Source: Hyphomicrobiales bacterium (GTDB lineage: Bacteria; Pseudomonadota; Alphaproteobacteria; Rhizobiales; Devosiaceae). From it: a stretch of 64,000 nt of DNA. The first letter of the stretch is position 1; each line of letters begins with the position of its first letter. Below are positions 8,806 through 17,481 of this stretch, piece after piece. The translations under genes and the position numbers were made by a program. The stretch spans positions 1 to 64,000 of the forward strand of contig JAIYDI010000033.1 in NCBI GenBank assembly GCA_027487555.1, read 5' to 3'. The notes under the pieces are model-generated. The model worked only from the letters and a program-made list of their open reading frames with translations. It made no database searches and was not told the DNA's origin.

Positions 8806-10281
8806 TTGAAAACCAGTGCGACGCATCCCCTAGAGATTGCAACTATCGAGCTTGGTCATGGCCACGGCTCATTGGGTGTCACGTTCTGTCCCGGCAAGAA
8901 GCAGCTCAAAAGCACGACCGGCCCTTGGGATCGGGACCTCGAAGCCGATCTCGACACCATAGTCGGATGGAATGCAGCTGTGGTTCTGACCCTCGTCGAG
9001 CAGTTTGAACTCAACAATCTCGCGGTGTCGCATTTGGGACAGCGGGTCATCGACAAGCATATGGAGTGGTTCCACTTGCCCATCGTCGACGTTTCCGTTC
9101 CGGATGCCGCATTCGAAGAAGCATGGTCTACGTCCGGTGAGTCCATCCGCTCAACGTTGCGCAGCGGCTTCAACGTGCTGGTTCACTGCAGGGGTGGCAT
9201 TGGTCGCGCAGGGACAATTGCGGCTCGTCTGATGGTCGAGTTGGGCTTCGATCCTGAGTTGGCAATGGACCGGGTGCGTTCTGTGCGTCCCGGAGCCATC
9301 GAGACAAGGGAGCAAGAGGATCATGTCCGATCGGTCGTTCGAGTGCCTGAGGCATCAGTGTCGCAGCATTCATGCGCTCAGCGAGACAGGGCAGTTGGTG
9401 CTCTCATTGGCCTTGCTGTGGGTGATGCCATTGGAGCGACGCTTGAGTTCGCTCCTCGAAACGACAGAGCGTCCCGTCTCACCGACATAGAGGGTGGTGG
9501 GCCCTTCGCACTCAAGGCAGGACAGTGGACAGACGACACGTCACTCGCATGGGCCCTTGCGGATAGTCTCTTGTCCACGCAGACCTTCGACCCGAACGAC
9601 CTCGCTGACCGTTTTGTCTCTTGGTGGCGCGACGGCACCTACTCTAGCAGTGGCCGCTGCTTCGACATCGGCATAACCACCCGGCACGCACTCAAACAGT
9701 ACGAGCTGAGTGGCAAGGCCTTTTCTGGTCCCGTTGATCCCTCAACCGCAGGCAACGGATCGCTGATGCGCGTCTCACCAGTCGCAATTCGGTACTGGAA
9801 CGACAAAGACGCACTGGCTCAGGTTGCTGCCGACCAGAGCCGGGTGACCCATGGGGCCCCTGAAGCCGTCGAGGCCTGCGTACTGTTTTGTGAAATCCTC
9901 GCTGATGCCATCGCGGGAAAAGCTCGGACTGAGGTCCTGCGTGCCCGAACCGGCACCTACACGAGCACTGTTGGAAAAATCGCGTCTGGAAGCTGGAAAG
10001 GGAAGCACCGTAGCGACATTCGCGGCAGCGGCTACGTTCTCGATGCTCTTGAGGCCTCACTCTGGTGTGTCGGTCGCACAACCAGCTTCGCAAGTGCGGT
10101 GCTCATGGCCGCAAATCTGCGCGACGATGCCGACACGACAGCAGCGATCACAGGACAGCTGGCAGGTGCCCTCTACGGCAACGCGGCAATTCCTGTCAGG
10201 TGGCGAAACCTGATCGTACAATACCCTGACCTTCATGCAGCTGCTGAGCAGTTATTCGAGAACTCGCAGAAGCGCGAGTGA
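8806..10281 (+). CDS. dual-specificity phosphatase fused to ADP-ribosylglycohydrolase
   Basis: A 491-residue two-domain enzyme. The N-terminal domain (about 1-180) is a CDKN3-like dual-specificity phosphatase with the HCRGGIGRAG P-loop at 127-136 (nucleophile Cys128, Arg134) and an upstream acidic candidate near residue 95. The C-terminal domain (about 193-485) is an ADP-ribosylglycohydrolase of the DraG/ARH type, with GLAVGDAIGA, GQWTDDTSLA (Asp243/Asp244) and a late RDDADTTAAI metal motif, so all metal-binding segments are present. It starts with TTG preceded by CCGGAGTG. The fusion suggests removal of both phosphate and ADP-ribose from one substrate, or stepwise processing of a phosphorylated ADP-ribose; that is inference. 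Confidence 0.9.
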   Translation: MKTSATHPLEIATIELGHGHGSLGVTFCPGKKQLKSTTGPWDRDLEADLDTIVGWNAAVVLTLVEQFELNNLAVSHLGQRVIDKHMEWFHLPIVDVSVPDAAFEEAWSTSGESIRSTLRSGFNVLVHCRGGIGRAGTIAARLMVELGFDPELAMDRVRSVRPGAIETREQEDHVRSVVRVPEASVSQHSCAQRDRAVGALIGLAVGDAIGATLEFAPRNDRASRLTDIEGGGPFALKAGQWTDDTSLAWALADSLLSTQTFDPNDLADRFVSWWRDGTYSSSGRCFDIGITTRHALKQYELSGKAFSGPVDPSTAGNGSLMRVSPVAIRYWNDKDALAQVAADQSRVTHGAPEAVEACVLFCEILADAIAGKARTEVLRARTGTYTSTVGKIASGSWKGKHRSDIRGSGYVLDALEASLWCVGRTTSFASAVLMAANLRDDADTTAAITGQLAGALYGNAAIPVRWRNLIVQYPDLHAAAEQLFENSQKRE

Positions 10282-10357
10282 TCTTTGCTGCAGCGACTAT
10301 GCCCTGCCATTGGCAACAACACACAATCCAATAGCTCAATAAGAGCCTAGCTGCCTC

Positions 10358-10612
10358 ATGACCAAATATGAAAAGCGCAGAGCAGCCTACATTATAGACT
10401 GTCTGGACACGGAGCCAGTCAAACCGTCCGGAATGTGCGGCCATATCTAATACGCTTCAATTAAAGGTCGTGAGTTCGATGATATTCTACGAACGACAAT
10501 GACCGCAGCGGAATTTCAGGCTTATGCAGCACCTCCCGTGTCGCAAGCAAAGCCGTCATCATTTGCTGAGTTCTGGAGACGAACATCCGCAAGCGATCCG
10601 AAGACCGAATAA
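10358..10612 (+). pseudogene. 84-codon reading frame split by one TAA
   Basis: From ATG 10358 the frame reads MTKYEKRRAAYIIDCLDTEP... for 30 residues, meets TAA at 10448-10450, and continues in the same frame for 53 more residues (YASIKGREFDDILRTTMTA...) to TAA at 10612. Both halves look protein-like, and no frameshift is needed to join them. It may be a small gene with a nonsense mutation; an internal ATG at 10499 could give a 37-residue product. The family is unknown. Confidence 0.35.
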
Positions 10613-10649
10613 CGACTACAACATCACCTTCCCTAAACAGAGAGACCTC

Positions 10650-11171
10650 ATGATACACAACGCAGACACACCGTTCAAATACGAGGCAGCAATGCAGGCA
10701 TTTCTAGCCGAAATGGAGTGGACTGACACTCTTGATTGCAATTTTGATGATGAGTTTGTCTGCCTCAATACGCAGATCTCTATAGGTGGAAACAATCATC
10801 AGCTCATTGTCGAATGTCGCGAGAATGATCTCATCGACATATACGTATATCTGCGGCACCTGAGCGTGAAACCGTCAAAAGACGATCAGATGCATATTCT
10901 CCTGTCTCATCTCAACTCAAGGATACGCGTTGGAGCGTTTCAGTTTGTTCGAGAGGCAGATTGGCACTTTATCAGGTGGCATCATGCAACTGATTTTGAA
11001 GGCAGCAACCCTACTGGTACGACCATACGTCTTCAGGTGGTTACAGGCCTAAACACGGTTCATGATCATGCTGATCCCATTGCCGCAGTTGCCCTGACCA
11101 ATCAGACAGCTGCCACCGCAATAGACGAGTTCAACCAGTCCCGTCAGAAGGACGGTGAAAACACACACTAA
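10650..11171 (+). CDS. YbjN-like/secretion-chaperone-fold protein
   Basis: A 173-residue soluble acidic protein started at ATG 10650, with AGAGAG just upstream. Alternating strands and helices around a phrase IRWHHATDFEGSNPTGTTI recall the YbjN and type III chaperone-like fold; this is a weak resemblance judged by eye. It lies downstream of the phosphatase-glycohydrolase fusion and upstream of another unknown gene on the same strand. Confidence 0.5.
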   Translation: MIHNADTPFKYEAAMQAFLAEMEWTDTLDCNFDDEFVCLNTQISIGGNNHQLIVECRENDLIDIYVYLRHLSVKPSKDDQMHILLSHLNSRIRVGAFQFVREADWHFIRWHHATDFEGSNPTGTTIRLQVVTGLNTVHDHADPIAAVALTNQTAATAIDEFNQSRQKDGENTH

Positions 11172-11261
11172 CAAACGTTTTCGGTATCTGTCCTCACATC
11201 TTCTATGAATGTGACTAGACCGACCGCACTTAACGGCATCAATCAACCTGAAGGAGATATA

Positions 11262-11795
11262 ATGGTCCCAGTTGGCTCCAGAACCGAAACGAACATTCCG
11301 TATTTTGCAATGCCGGTGGAACGCAAAGATAATCGTGCCTCTGCCACCGATGACAAGACGACAATCACAAAGACCATCGGTGGAAACACGTATCGATGGT
11401 TACATGCCACACCAGAATATCGCAATGCATGGCGCTTGATCCAGACACGCGAGTTCGTGCCCCCAAAAACTGCAGTCTACTGTACGTGGTTGCTCTTTGC
11501 GAACGATGAGCTGGAGCAGCGTTTTCTCGACCAGTTTCCCGGAATGTCCTTCGTCGTGCGGACACAAATGCTGTCGCAGAAACTCGACGAACTTCGTGCA
11601 TCACTGGAAAAGGGTTTACTTGCAGGTGGTTATGACCTGAGCAAGGCCTCGCCACAGTCCCGTCGCGACGTCGCGGCAGCTTACATAAAAAAGCACGATG
11701 AGATCAAAAGCATGCTGAGTGAGCTGAACGGCCTAATAAAACAACAGCAGGATTTGGATAAGTGGCATCACCTGTCCATGTCGGACTTCACATAG
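11262..11795 (+). CDS. hypothetical protein with C-terminal coiled coil
   Basis: A 177-residue soluble protein. The start at 11262 is fixed by a strong GAAGGAGAT site 4 bases upstream; the longer frame lacks one. No domain is recognised. The second half is helical (MLSQKLDELRASLEKGLL... then HDEIKSMLSELNGLIKQQQ), consistent with a short coiled coil or oligomerisation region. It is probably part of the same small transcription unit as the preceding gene, which ends 90 bp upstream. Confidence 0.55.
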   Translation: MVPVGSRTETNIPYFAMPVERKDNRASATDDKTTITKTIGGNTYRWLHATPEYRNAWRLIQTREFVPPKTAVYCTWLLFANDELEQRFLDQFPGMSFVVRTQMLSQKLDELRASLEKGLLAGGYDLSKASPQSRRDVAAAYIKKHDEIKSMLSELNGLIKQQQDLDKWHHLSMSDFT

Positions 11796-12254
11796 AGCTG
11801 GGACGCTGTTCTGACACTCGAAATGCGATTGCAGTGCACCATCGAGAAACCAAGTGCCACGTCGCATTGTAAGGGCTGAACGAGACGCCAGTCCGATGAT
11901 CGACTACATGGTGATGAACGGGATTCCCATCACGGGACAGGCCCATTTTGGACCTGTCCATGCCCCGTATGACAGACGAGGACAGAGGCCCCGAACTGGG
12001 ACCTGCGGGGACTGGGATATCCTAGCGTGCTTACGAGCCAGAGACCCCGAAGCCTCGTCGAAAGAAGCGGTAACAGATCAGCTACCCTTACCCGACCAAA
12101 GCTTTAGCTTAGGCTTGGAGTGATCGCTGACATTGGAGTGGACCAGCAGCGGTGCGCAAGGCACCAGACCAAACGGCTCGGTCACGCGTCAGATTGTGGT
12201 CGGCATGCGAAGAAATGGCTTGTGTGGGTGTGTGGGCCATAGTGGTTCGATCCT
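11796..12254. other. 459-bp region without a supported gene
   Basis: An 89-codon frame (11854-12123, plus strand) exists but shows no domain and has an implausible proline/arginine-rich composition. Nothing else is seen. Confidence 0.35.
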
Positions 12255-12479
12255 TCATCGCGACGACGAAGCCGATCTGGATGGGACTGTGGATTTCCAT
12301 TCACCCCGTGCCCATGCATCAATTTCACTAGCCCTGTATGCCTTGCGACCCGGAGAAATCGCCACCGGCTCAGGGAAAGTCCCCTCACGTCGCATTCTGT
12401 AGCGCGTGACGCGACTGAGTGTCGTAATTTTGCGGCAATCTGCCTCGTTTATGAAGTGACTGATCCTCGTGAGTTCCAT
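12255..12479 (-). CDS. AlpA-family excisionase/regulator
   Basis: A 74-residue MerR-like winged helix of the phage AlpA family. It has the segment TLSRVTRYRMRREGTFPEP followed by the AYRASEIDAWARGEW helix. These proteins activate excision or integrase expression in P4-like satellites and genomic islands. The ATG at 12479 is chosen because the upstream part of the longer frame has no homology to the family. It diverges from the FGE-fold gene and pairs logically with the integrase at 16225-17481. Confidence 0.85.
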   Translation of the reverse strand: MELTRISHFINEADCRKITTLSRVTRYRMRREGTFPEPVAISPGRKAYRASEIDAWARGEWKSTVPSRSASSSR

Positions 12480-12585
12480 TAACGCTCCTATGTGTGTTGA
12501 ACGCAAACACCATAGCAGAAACTGCCTGAAACAGCAATCCACCCCGTCATGTCCGAATATTGGTGAAATGCGAGTATAGGCCAAA

Positions 12586-13458
12586 ATGAATCGCTGTCTG
12601 GCTCTTGTATTATTGTGCTTATCGCGTACGGTAGGCGTTTCACTGGCTTTTTGCGCATCAGTCAATTTAGCCAATGCTGAAGAGCGCTTGACTTATAGAA
12701 GCATTGCCGAGCCCGGAGATGTCCCCGAATGGTGCGGCATTATGTCGCATTATCCATGGCGTGGACATGATTTCGATGCCTGTCGAGCTATCGGAGCCGT
12801 GTTTCGAGACGATCCGCGACTTCCAGAAATGGTTGTCGTCATGGGTCCCGATGCGGTCCCCTTAGCTGTGGGTCGCTTCGAAATTACATTCGAGGACTGG
12901 CAGCTCTGCCGGCAGGGTGGCTTCTGTCGCGACGTGCCTGACGACAACGGTTGGGGCCGAGGCCGCAGACCTGTCATCAATGTGCCACCCATTGAGGTCG
13001 AGCGGTTCCTTGCATGGATGAGCAAGGTTTCGGGTATGACCTATCGTGGCCTGACCGATGCAGAGTGGGTTCACGTCGCTCAGTCAGACGAAACAGTGAC
13101 GCATCAGATCGCACATTTCGATGCAGACCGGACGATCGAGGTCGGCAGTTTGAGGCCAAATGCTGCAGGTCTCTACGATGTTCTCGGAAACGTCTGGGAA
13201 ATGACGTTTGACTGCGATGTGGCGAATGGGAACCTTCGAAGGCTCCGCTGTGAGGTCGTCAACTCACGTGGGGGATCATGGGCAAATGACATCGCTTATG
13301 TGAGCGCTCAGAGTGTCAACGATCTGAGCCCTGATAAAGGGAACCGACTGACCGGGTTCAGGGTCGCACGGGACATGCGTCTCTCTTCGTCTCCTCCGGA
13401 CGGTCTGGATATGCCCTTTCAGGCCGTTCCGGCATCGACACCAGACCTTGTTCGGTGA
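12586..13458 (+). CDS. secreted formylglycine-generating-enzyme-fold protein, non-catalytic
   Basis: A 290-residue protein with a signal peptide (about 1-31) and an FGE-sulfatase/SUMF1 domain: VGRFEITFEDW, YRGLTDAEW, GLYDVLGNVWEMTFDC, RGGSWAND and TGFRVARD. The C-terminal region, where true formylglycine-generating enzymes carry an active-site cysteine pair, has none here after RGGSW. It is therefore likely a binding or structural protein rather than a sulfatase activator. No reverse transcriptase or repeat cassette is present nearby, so it is not a diversity-generating target by context. Confidence 0.85.
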   Translation: MNRCLALVLLCLSRTVGVSLAFCASVNLANAEERLTYRSIAEPGDVPEWCGIMSHYPWRGHDFDACRAIGAVFRDDPRLPEMVVVMGPDAVPLAVGRFEITFEDWQLCRQGGFCRDVPDDNGWGRGRRPVINVPPIEVERFLAWMSKVSGMTYRGLTDAEWVHVAQSDETVTHQIAHFDADRTIEVGSLRPNAAGLYDVLGNVWEMTFDCDVANGNLRRLRCEVVNSRGGSWANDIAYVSAQSVNDLSPDKGNRLTGFRVARDMRLSSSPPDGLDMPFQAVPASTPDLVR

Positions 13459-13552
13459 ACCGGACATTCCAAGGCAATCTGGTTCGCTGTTGCCGATGCC
13501 AAGTGCAGCCTGTAGCCTCGCTCAGTGGCCCCGTAAGTCCCATAGACTCTAG

Positions 13553-13915
13553 GTGTTTTCCCGTGAGGTGACTGTGACGGACATCAAGACACTCGGATCA
13601 TTCGTCTGGTCGATCGCTGAGACGCTTCGCGGTGACTTCAAGCAGTCCGAGTACGGCAAGGTTATCCTGCCCTTTGTCGTGCTGCGTCGTCTGGCCAGCA
13701 TCCTTGCGGGCTCCAAGGAAGCGGTCCTGAAGTTGGCAGCGACCCTGCCAGAGGACATGGATGACACTGCCCGAGACACGATCCTTTTCGGCACCGTCGG
13801 CAAGGGGATATCGGTCTACAACCTGCCTCGGTTCACCTTTGCGATGCTCAGAGGTCAGAATGCGGGAAACGAGGACCATAGACTTGATGCGATTGAAGCG
13901 GAGTTAGGGGCATGA
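13553..13915 (+). pseudogene. hsdM: N-terminal fragment of type I methyltransferase subunit
   Basis: The 120-residue frame carries the HsdM N-terminal helical domain (SFVWSIAETLRGDFKQSEYGKV, then ILPFVVLRRLASIL). It lacks the whole methyltransferase domain with its GxGG and NPPF motifs, which are normally found in a protein of 500 or more residues. The last residues (HRLDAIEAELGA) look like a coiled-coil tail and overlap the next gene by ATGA, suggesting an in-frame deletion that joined hsdM to the end of another gene such as hsdS. Start candidates are GTG 13553, 13568 and 13574. Confidence 0.7.
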
Positions 13916-14973
13916 CTCGTCTGTGGAAGGTCAGTCTTGGTCGTTACGGTGAGTTCGAAGCATCCGCCCTTGAGCACAACATTTTGACCATCGATTTCGG
14001 GATCAAGGAAGATGTGTCCCATGCGAAGGATCGTGATGCCTTCGTCAAGGTGATGGAGGGAATCTTTCCAAACGAGAAGCCGACGATGCTCCTGAATTTT
14101 GCAGCGCAGGTGAACCAGTTCGTCAATGTGATGTCGATTGGTGATCTTGTCGTTTGCTCAGTCAAATCTTCCCGCACGATTTCGATTGGTCGGGTTGCAG
14201 GACCCTACACCCCTGCTGAAGGATCAGGTTTACCAAGTCGCTCTATCGAGTGGCTCAAGAAGGACCTTCCCCGCGACACCTTCAAACAGGACCTGCTGTT
14301 TGGCTCTGGTGCCTTCGTGACGGTCCATGAGATCACCCGAAACGATGCTCTTACGCACGTTCAGAGCGTCATAGGAACGGATAAAGACCTTGGATATGAG
14401 CCTACCCCTGTCATGACAAAAAACCCAACCAACACTGCAAAAGTCATTGCGCGAGACAAAGTCGATGCATTGAATCAACTTTCCCATCTGGAGCAGATTG
14501 CCCGAGAGCAAATCGAGAAGCGTCTCGCATACCACTTCACAGGTCATAACCTAACGAAACTGGTTGCATCCATCCTGCAGGCCCAAGGGTTGAAGGTATA
14601 TGTGTCACAACCGGGTGCTGATGGTGGCATCGACATTCTGGCAGGAAGTGGACCATTCGGATTAGAAAGTCCAAGATTCATCGTGCAGGTGAAGTCTGGC
14701 ACCTACGTCGTTCAGCATACAGACCTTGAAACGCTCATAGGAACTGTAGAAGGTTTCAAGGTTGACTATGCCCTTTTGGTCAGTTGGAACGGCTTCAGCG
14801 CCTCCGCTAATCAGCGACAGAACGAGCTTTCATTACGCGCTCGGTTTTGGGGTCGAGAGCAGATTTTGGATAACCTGTTCTCAGTTTATGATCGACTTCC
14901 AGAGGAAATTCGAGCAGACCTGCCTCTGCGAAGGATCTGGATGCTGGTTCCCGATCAAGCTGAAGATGCATGA
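13912..14973 (+). CDS. Mrr-type restriction endonuclease
   Basis: A complete 353-residue nuclease. The N-terminal half (about 1-165) resembles the non-catalytic domain seen before Mrr-like nucleases (LWKVSLGRYGEFEASAL, NFAAQVNQF, IGRVAGPY). The C-terminal PD-(D/E)xK domain has LVASILQAQGLKV, GADGGIDILAG and FIVQVKSG, which supply the catalytic Asp and the Q-V-K triad. Mrr enzymes cut modified DNA. It overlaps the fragments on both sides by ATGA, so it was part of a type I operon and is the only intact member left. Confidence 0.85.
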   Translation: MTRLWKVSLGRYGEFEASALEHNILTIDFGIKEDVSHAKDRDAFVKVMEGIFPNEKPTMLLNFAAQVNQFVNVMSIGDLVVCSVKSSRTISIGRVAGPYTPAEGSGLPSRSIEWLKKDLPRDTFKQDLLFGSGAFVTVHEITRNDALTHVQSVIGTDKDLGYEPTPVMTKNPTNTAKVIARDKVDALNQLSHLEQIAREQIEKRLAYHFTGHNLTKLVASILQAQGLKVYVSQPGADGGIDILAGSGPFGLESPRFIVQVKSGTYVVQHTDLETLIGTVEGFKVDYALLVSWNGFSASANQRQNELSLRARFWGREQILDNLFSVYDRLPEEIRADLPLRRIWMLVPDQAEDA

Positions 14974-15357
14974 CCGAACCAGTCCACACCATTGCTGATA
15001 CCCACCGCGAACGGGTGTTCGAGGAACATCTGGTCAGTTGTCTGGTCACTGAAAAGGGCTATGTCGAGCGCGACTGTGCAGCTCACTACGACCCTGAGGC
15101 AGCGTTACCTGACCAACCGCTGCCCGCATCATGTTTGCATTGCCGGTGGGCTCGACCTTGTGCTCATCCCAGAAGCGGGCTCGTCCCCCTTCGACACAGT
15201 AGATCACGAAACCGCTGTGATCGGCAGGTTCTTCGTTGTGTCGGGGTCGTTGCCCTTCAGAATCGAGCGCTGGGAGAAGCGCTATCTCAATGCTTCTTGG
15301 CTGGTCGGTCTGCTGCCATCTCTAGACGTTGAGACGTTCCTGTCGGCATCGTCATGA
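14970..15357 (+). pseudogene. hsdR: N-terminal fragment of type I restriction subunit, followed by scrambled sequence
   Basis: The first 46 codons (FEEHLVSCLVTEKGYVERD, AHYDPEAAL) match the extreme N-terminus of HsdR. The frame then turns into a Cys/Arg-rich shadow with no helicase or nuclease motif. A different frame (from about 15,100) reads protein-like through GLDLVLIPEAG and WEKRYLNASWLVGLLPS to a stop at 15357, and that stop overlaps a further 22-codon frame by ATGA. This looks like a deletion joining hsdR to the tail of an unidentified gene. Confidence 0.65.
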
Positions 15358-15507
15358 CCGACATGGTGGCTCGGGAACAGGCAACCCGGCACTTCTTCAA
15401 GCGGGCTCAGGGAATGGTGTGAGTTTCTGCCGTGCCAGATGGCATTCGCAGAAATCTCGCTGCCCATTCCAAACCATCAGGACCCAAAGCGCAAGCAGAG
15501 GTTCAAT

Positions 15508-16089
15508 TCATTTCTTCTTCAGCAGCTTAACAAAAAATACTCCAACACCGAATATCAATGCAAAGTACGTTATTCCAGAACATATCCACTTCATCATGAC
15601 AAAAAATGATGCTGTTCTGACAAAATATGACGGGATAGCCCCCGTCATTAGATACTGATCTGCGATATGCACTATGGAAAGATTCTCCAAAAAATCAAAT
15701 GCGACTTGTAGAAAAGGTATAAGGTTTATAATGCCAAAGCGTTTTTCGGATGCCTTGAGCAATACTGATAGCCAAACGACATACATTGTGCCATATATAA
15801 CAGCAAATATGTTATCCCAAATCAAGTTAAATTGCATATACGCAGCAATCATTGTTTCAGTGCGTCCCTGAAAGAACGCAATTACTGCTGCGTCGTCAAA
15901 ACCAAACGTCATGCCAAGCGATTTTAAATTGCTTTCCGCAACCTCAAATGAAATTGCCTGACGAGTCATTACTAACAATAAGTAGGCAACAAAAATCGCA
16001 GTGCAGGCTATAGATATTCTAAAATTTGACTTGTTGTAAAAGAAATCTGAAATGCGCCTGAGCAGATTTGCCTTTTCGATCTCCTGCAT
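15508..16089 (-). CDS. multi-pass membrane protein, unknown
   Basis: About 193 residues with five hydrophobic segments, very AT-rich, ending in a lysine-rich tail VKLLKKK. ATG 16089 is preferred to the TTG at 16104 because GGGAAAT lies about 10 bases upstream of it. No family is recognised. It sits between the wrecked restriction operon and the integrase and is likely island cargo. Confidence 0.6.
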   Translation of the reverse strand: MQEIEKANLLRRISDFFYNKSNFRISIACTAIFVAYLLLVMTRQAISFEVAESNLKSLGMTFGFDDAAVIAFFQGRTETMIAAYMQFNLIWDNIFAVIYGTMYVVWLSVLLKASEKRFGIINLIPFLQVAFDFLENLSIVHIADQYLMTGAIPSYFVRTASFFVMMKWICSGITYFALIFGVGVFFVKLLKKK

Positions 16090-16224
16090 TTCATGATTTC
16101 CCAAATTTTTTGTTTTAGTTTGTCATTTATTGTTCTAATTTCAGCATTTCATTCGTTCGGATTAATAGATACTGAGAACGACAATCATTTCGCAGTATCA
16201 TGCGACCTTTGTTTTGGAACAGTT

Positions 16225-17481
16225 TCATTTCGTGACAACTCCGACCTTGTTACCACCGTATGCGTCAATGAAATTGGACCACTTCTCCATCGCATCGAGA
16301 CGTGCCTCAATCAGATCAGTGCGCTTGTAGGCAGCGACAACGGCATTGCGTTCCGTGTGAGCAAGGATCAACTCCATGACGTTCTCAGGGATGTCATTTT
16401 CTGCACCCCAAGTGCGAAAAGACGACCGAAACCCGTGAACGGTGGCACTTCGGCCCGGTGTGTCACTTGGGACCTTGTGATCCCTGAGGAACTTCGACAG
16501 CGTGTTGTCGCTGAACTCACCATCGCGAGGTGCAGGGAAAACAAGCGCTGTACCCCGACCATTCTCAGACTGCTTCTTGAGGATTTCCTGCATTCTGAGC
16601 GTGAGCGGTACGCGATGTTCCTTCCCAGCTTTCATACGGGTGCCGGGAATGGTCCAGATGTTGGTCTGCATGTCGACCTCTTCCCACAACATGCCGCGCA
16701 CCTCACCAGACCTGCACCCGGACAGAATGAGAAATTCCAGTGCCTCACGGCAAGTGCCAATGGGTCCATTTCGAAGAACTTCATGCACGAGCTGTGGCAC
16801 ATCCTTCCAAGGCAGCGATGGGAAGTGGACCCTTGTCGAACTCGCACTCTTGCGCTTCGGCAACAGCTCGCGGGTGATGTCAAGCGGGTTGGTTGAGACC
16901 ATCCGCGTCGAACGGGCCCACAACATGATCTTGTTGCACCGCTGGAAGAGCCTTGTGCTCGTTTCGGGCTTCTTGAGCCAGATGGGCTTCAAGACATCGC
17001 GAAACTGCTCGGCAGTGATCTGATCGACCGGAAGCTTGCCAATCTTTGGGTAGGCATAGGTCTTCAGGGAGGACTCCCACTGGTCGGGGCTCTTGGAGCC
17101 CTTCTTCCAATTACCCTTATTGAGATCGAGATATGCGTTGCAGGTCTCTTCGAAGGTCTTGACAGCTGCCTTGGCCAGTCTCTCCTTCTTCGCTGCCTGT
17201 CTCTTCTCAAGCGGATCAATGCCCTTTGCCAGCAGTCCAAGGCACTCGCGCGCGGCATCTCTGGCAAGGGCAATGGTGGTTATCGGAAACGTTCCAAGGC
17301 CCATGTCGCGACGCTTGGCCTTACCGCTGGGGCCAAGAACGGTTGGGGATACGTAACGAAAGACCCACATGCCGCGACCAGCTTTGCCATTGGATTTCAG
17401 CATCAGGTTGGGGACCACACCGTCCATTAACTGGCCCCCTCTTGCCTTGATGGTTTTGGCTTTTTTCTCTGTCAGTGGCAT
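16225..17481 (-). CDS. P4-like tyrosine integrase
   Basis: A 418-residue site-specific recombinase. An N-terminal DUF4102-type arm-binding domain (to about 100) contains the segment DMGLGTFPITTIALARDAA. The core-binding SAM-like domain follows, then the catalytic domain with ILSGCRSGEVRGM (first Arg), HGFRSSFRTW (His-x-x-Arg) and LAHTERNAVVAAYKR (His and Tyr nucleophile). The start at 17481 is the conserved MPLTEKKAK N-terminus. Enzymes of this type integrate into tRNA 3' ends, and the gene lies just inside the inferred right edge of the island. Confidence 0.95.
   Translation of the reverse strand: MPLTEKKAKTIKARGGQLMDGVVPNLMLKSNGKAGRGMWVFRYVSPTVLGPSGKAKRRDMGLGTFPITTIALARDAARECLGLLAKGIDPLEKRQAAKKERLAKAAVKTFEETCNAYLDLNKGNWKKGSKSPDQWESSLKTYAYPKIGKLPVDQITAEQFRDVLKPIWLKKPETSTRLFQRCNKIMLWARSTRMVSTNPLDITRELLPKRKSASSTRVHFPSLPWKDVPQLVHEVLRNGPIGTCREALEFLILSGCRSGEVRGMLWEEVDMQTNIWTIPGTRMKAGKEHRVPLTLRMQEILKKQSENGRGTALVFPAPRDGEFSDNTLSKFLRDHKVPSDTPGRSATVHGFRSSFRTWGAENDIPENVMELILAHTERNAVVAAYKRTDLIEARLDAMEKWSNFIDAYGGNKVGVVTK

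Noticed and set aside
12586..13458. Diversity-generating retroelement target
   Set aside because: An FGE fold is present, but there is no reverse transcriptase, template repeat or accessory gene nearby.
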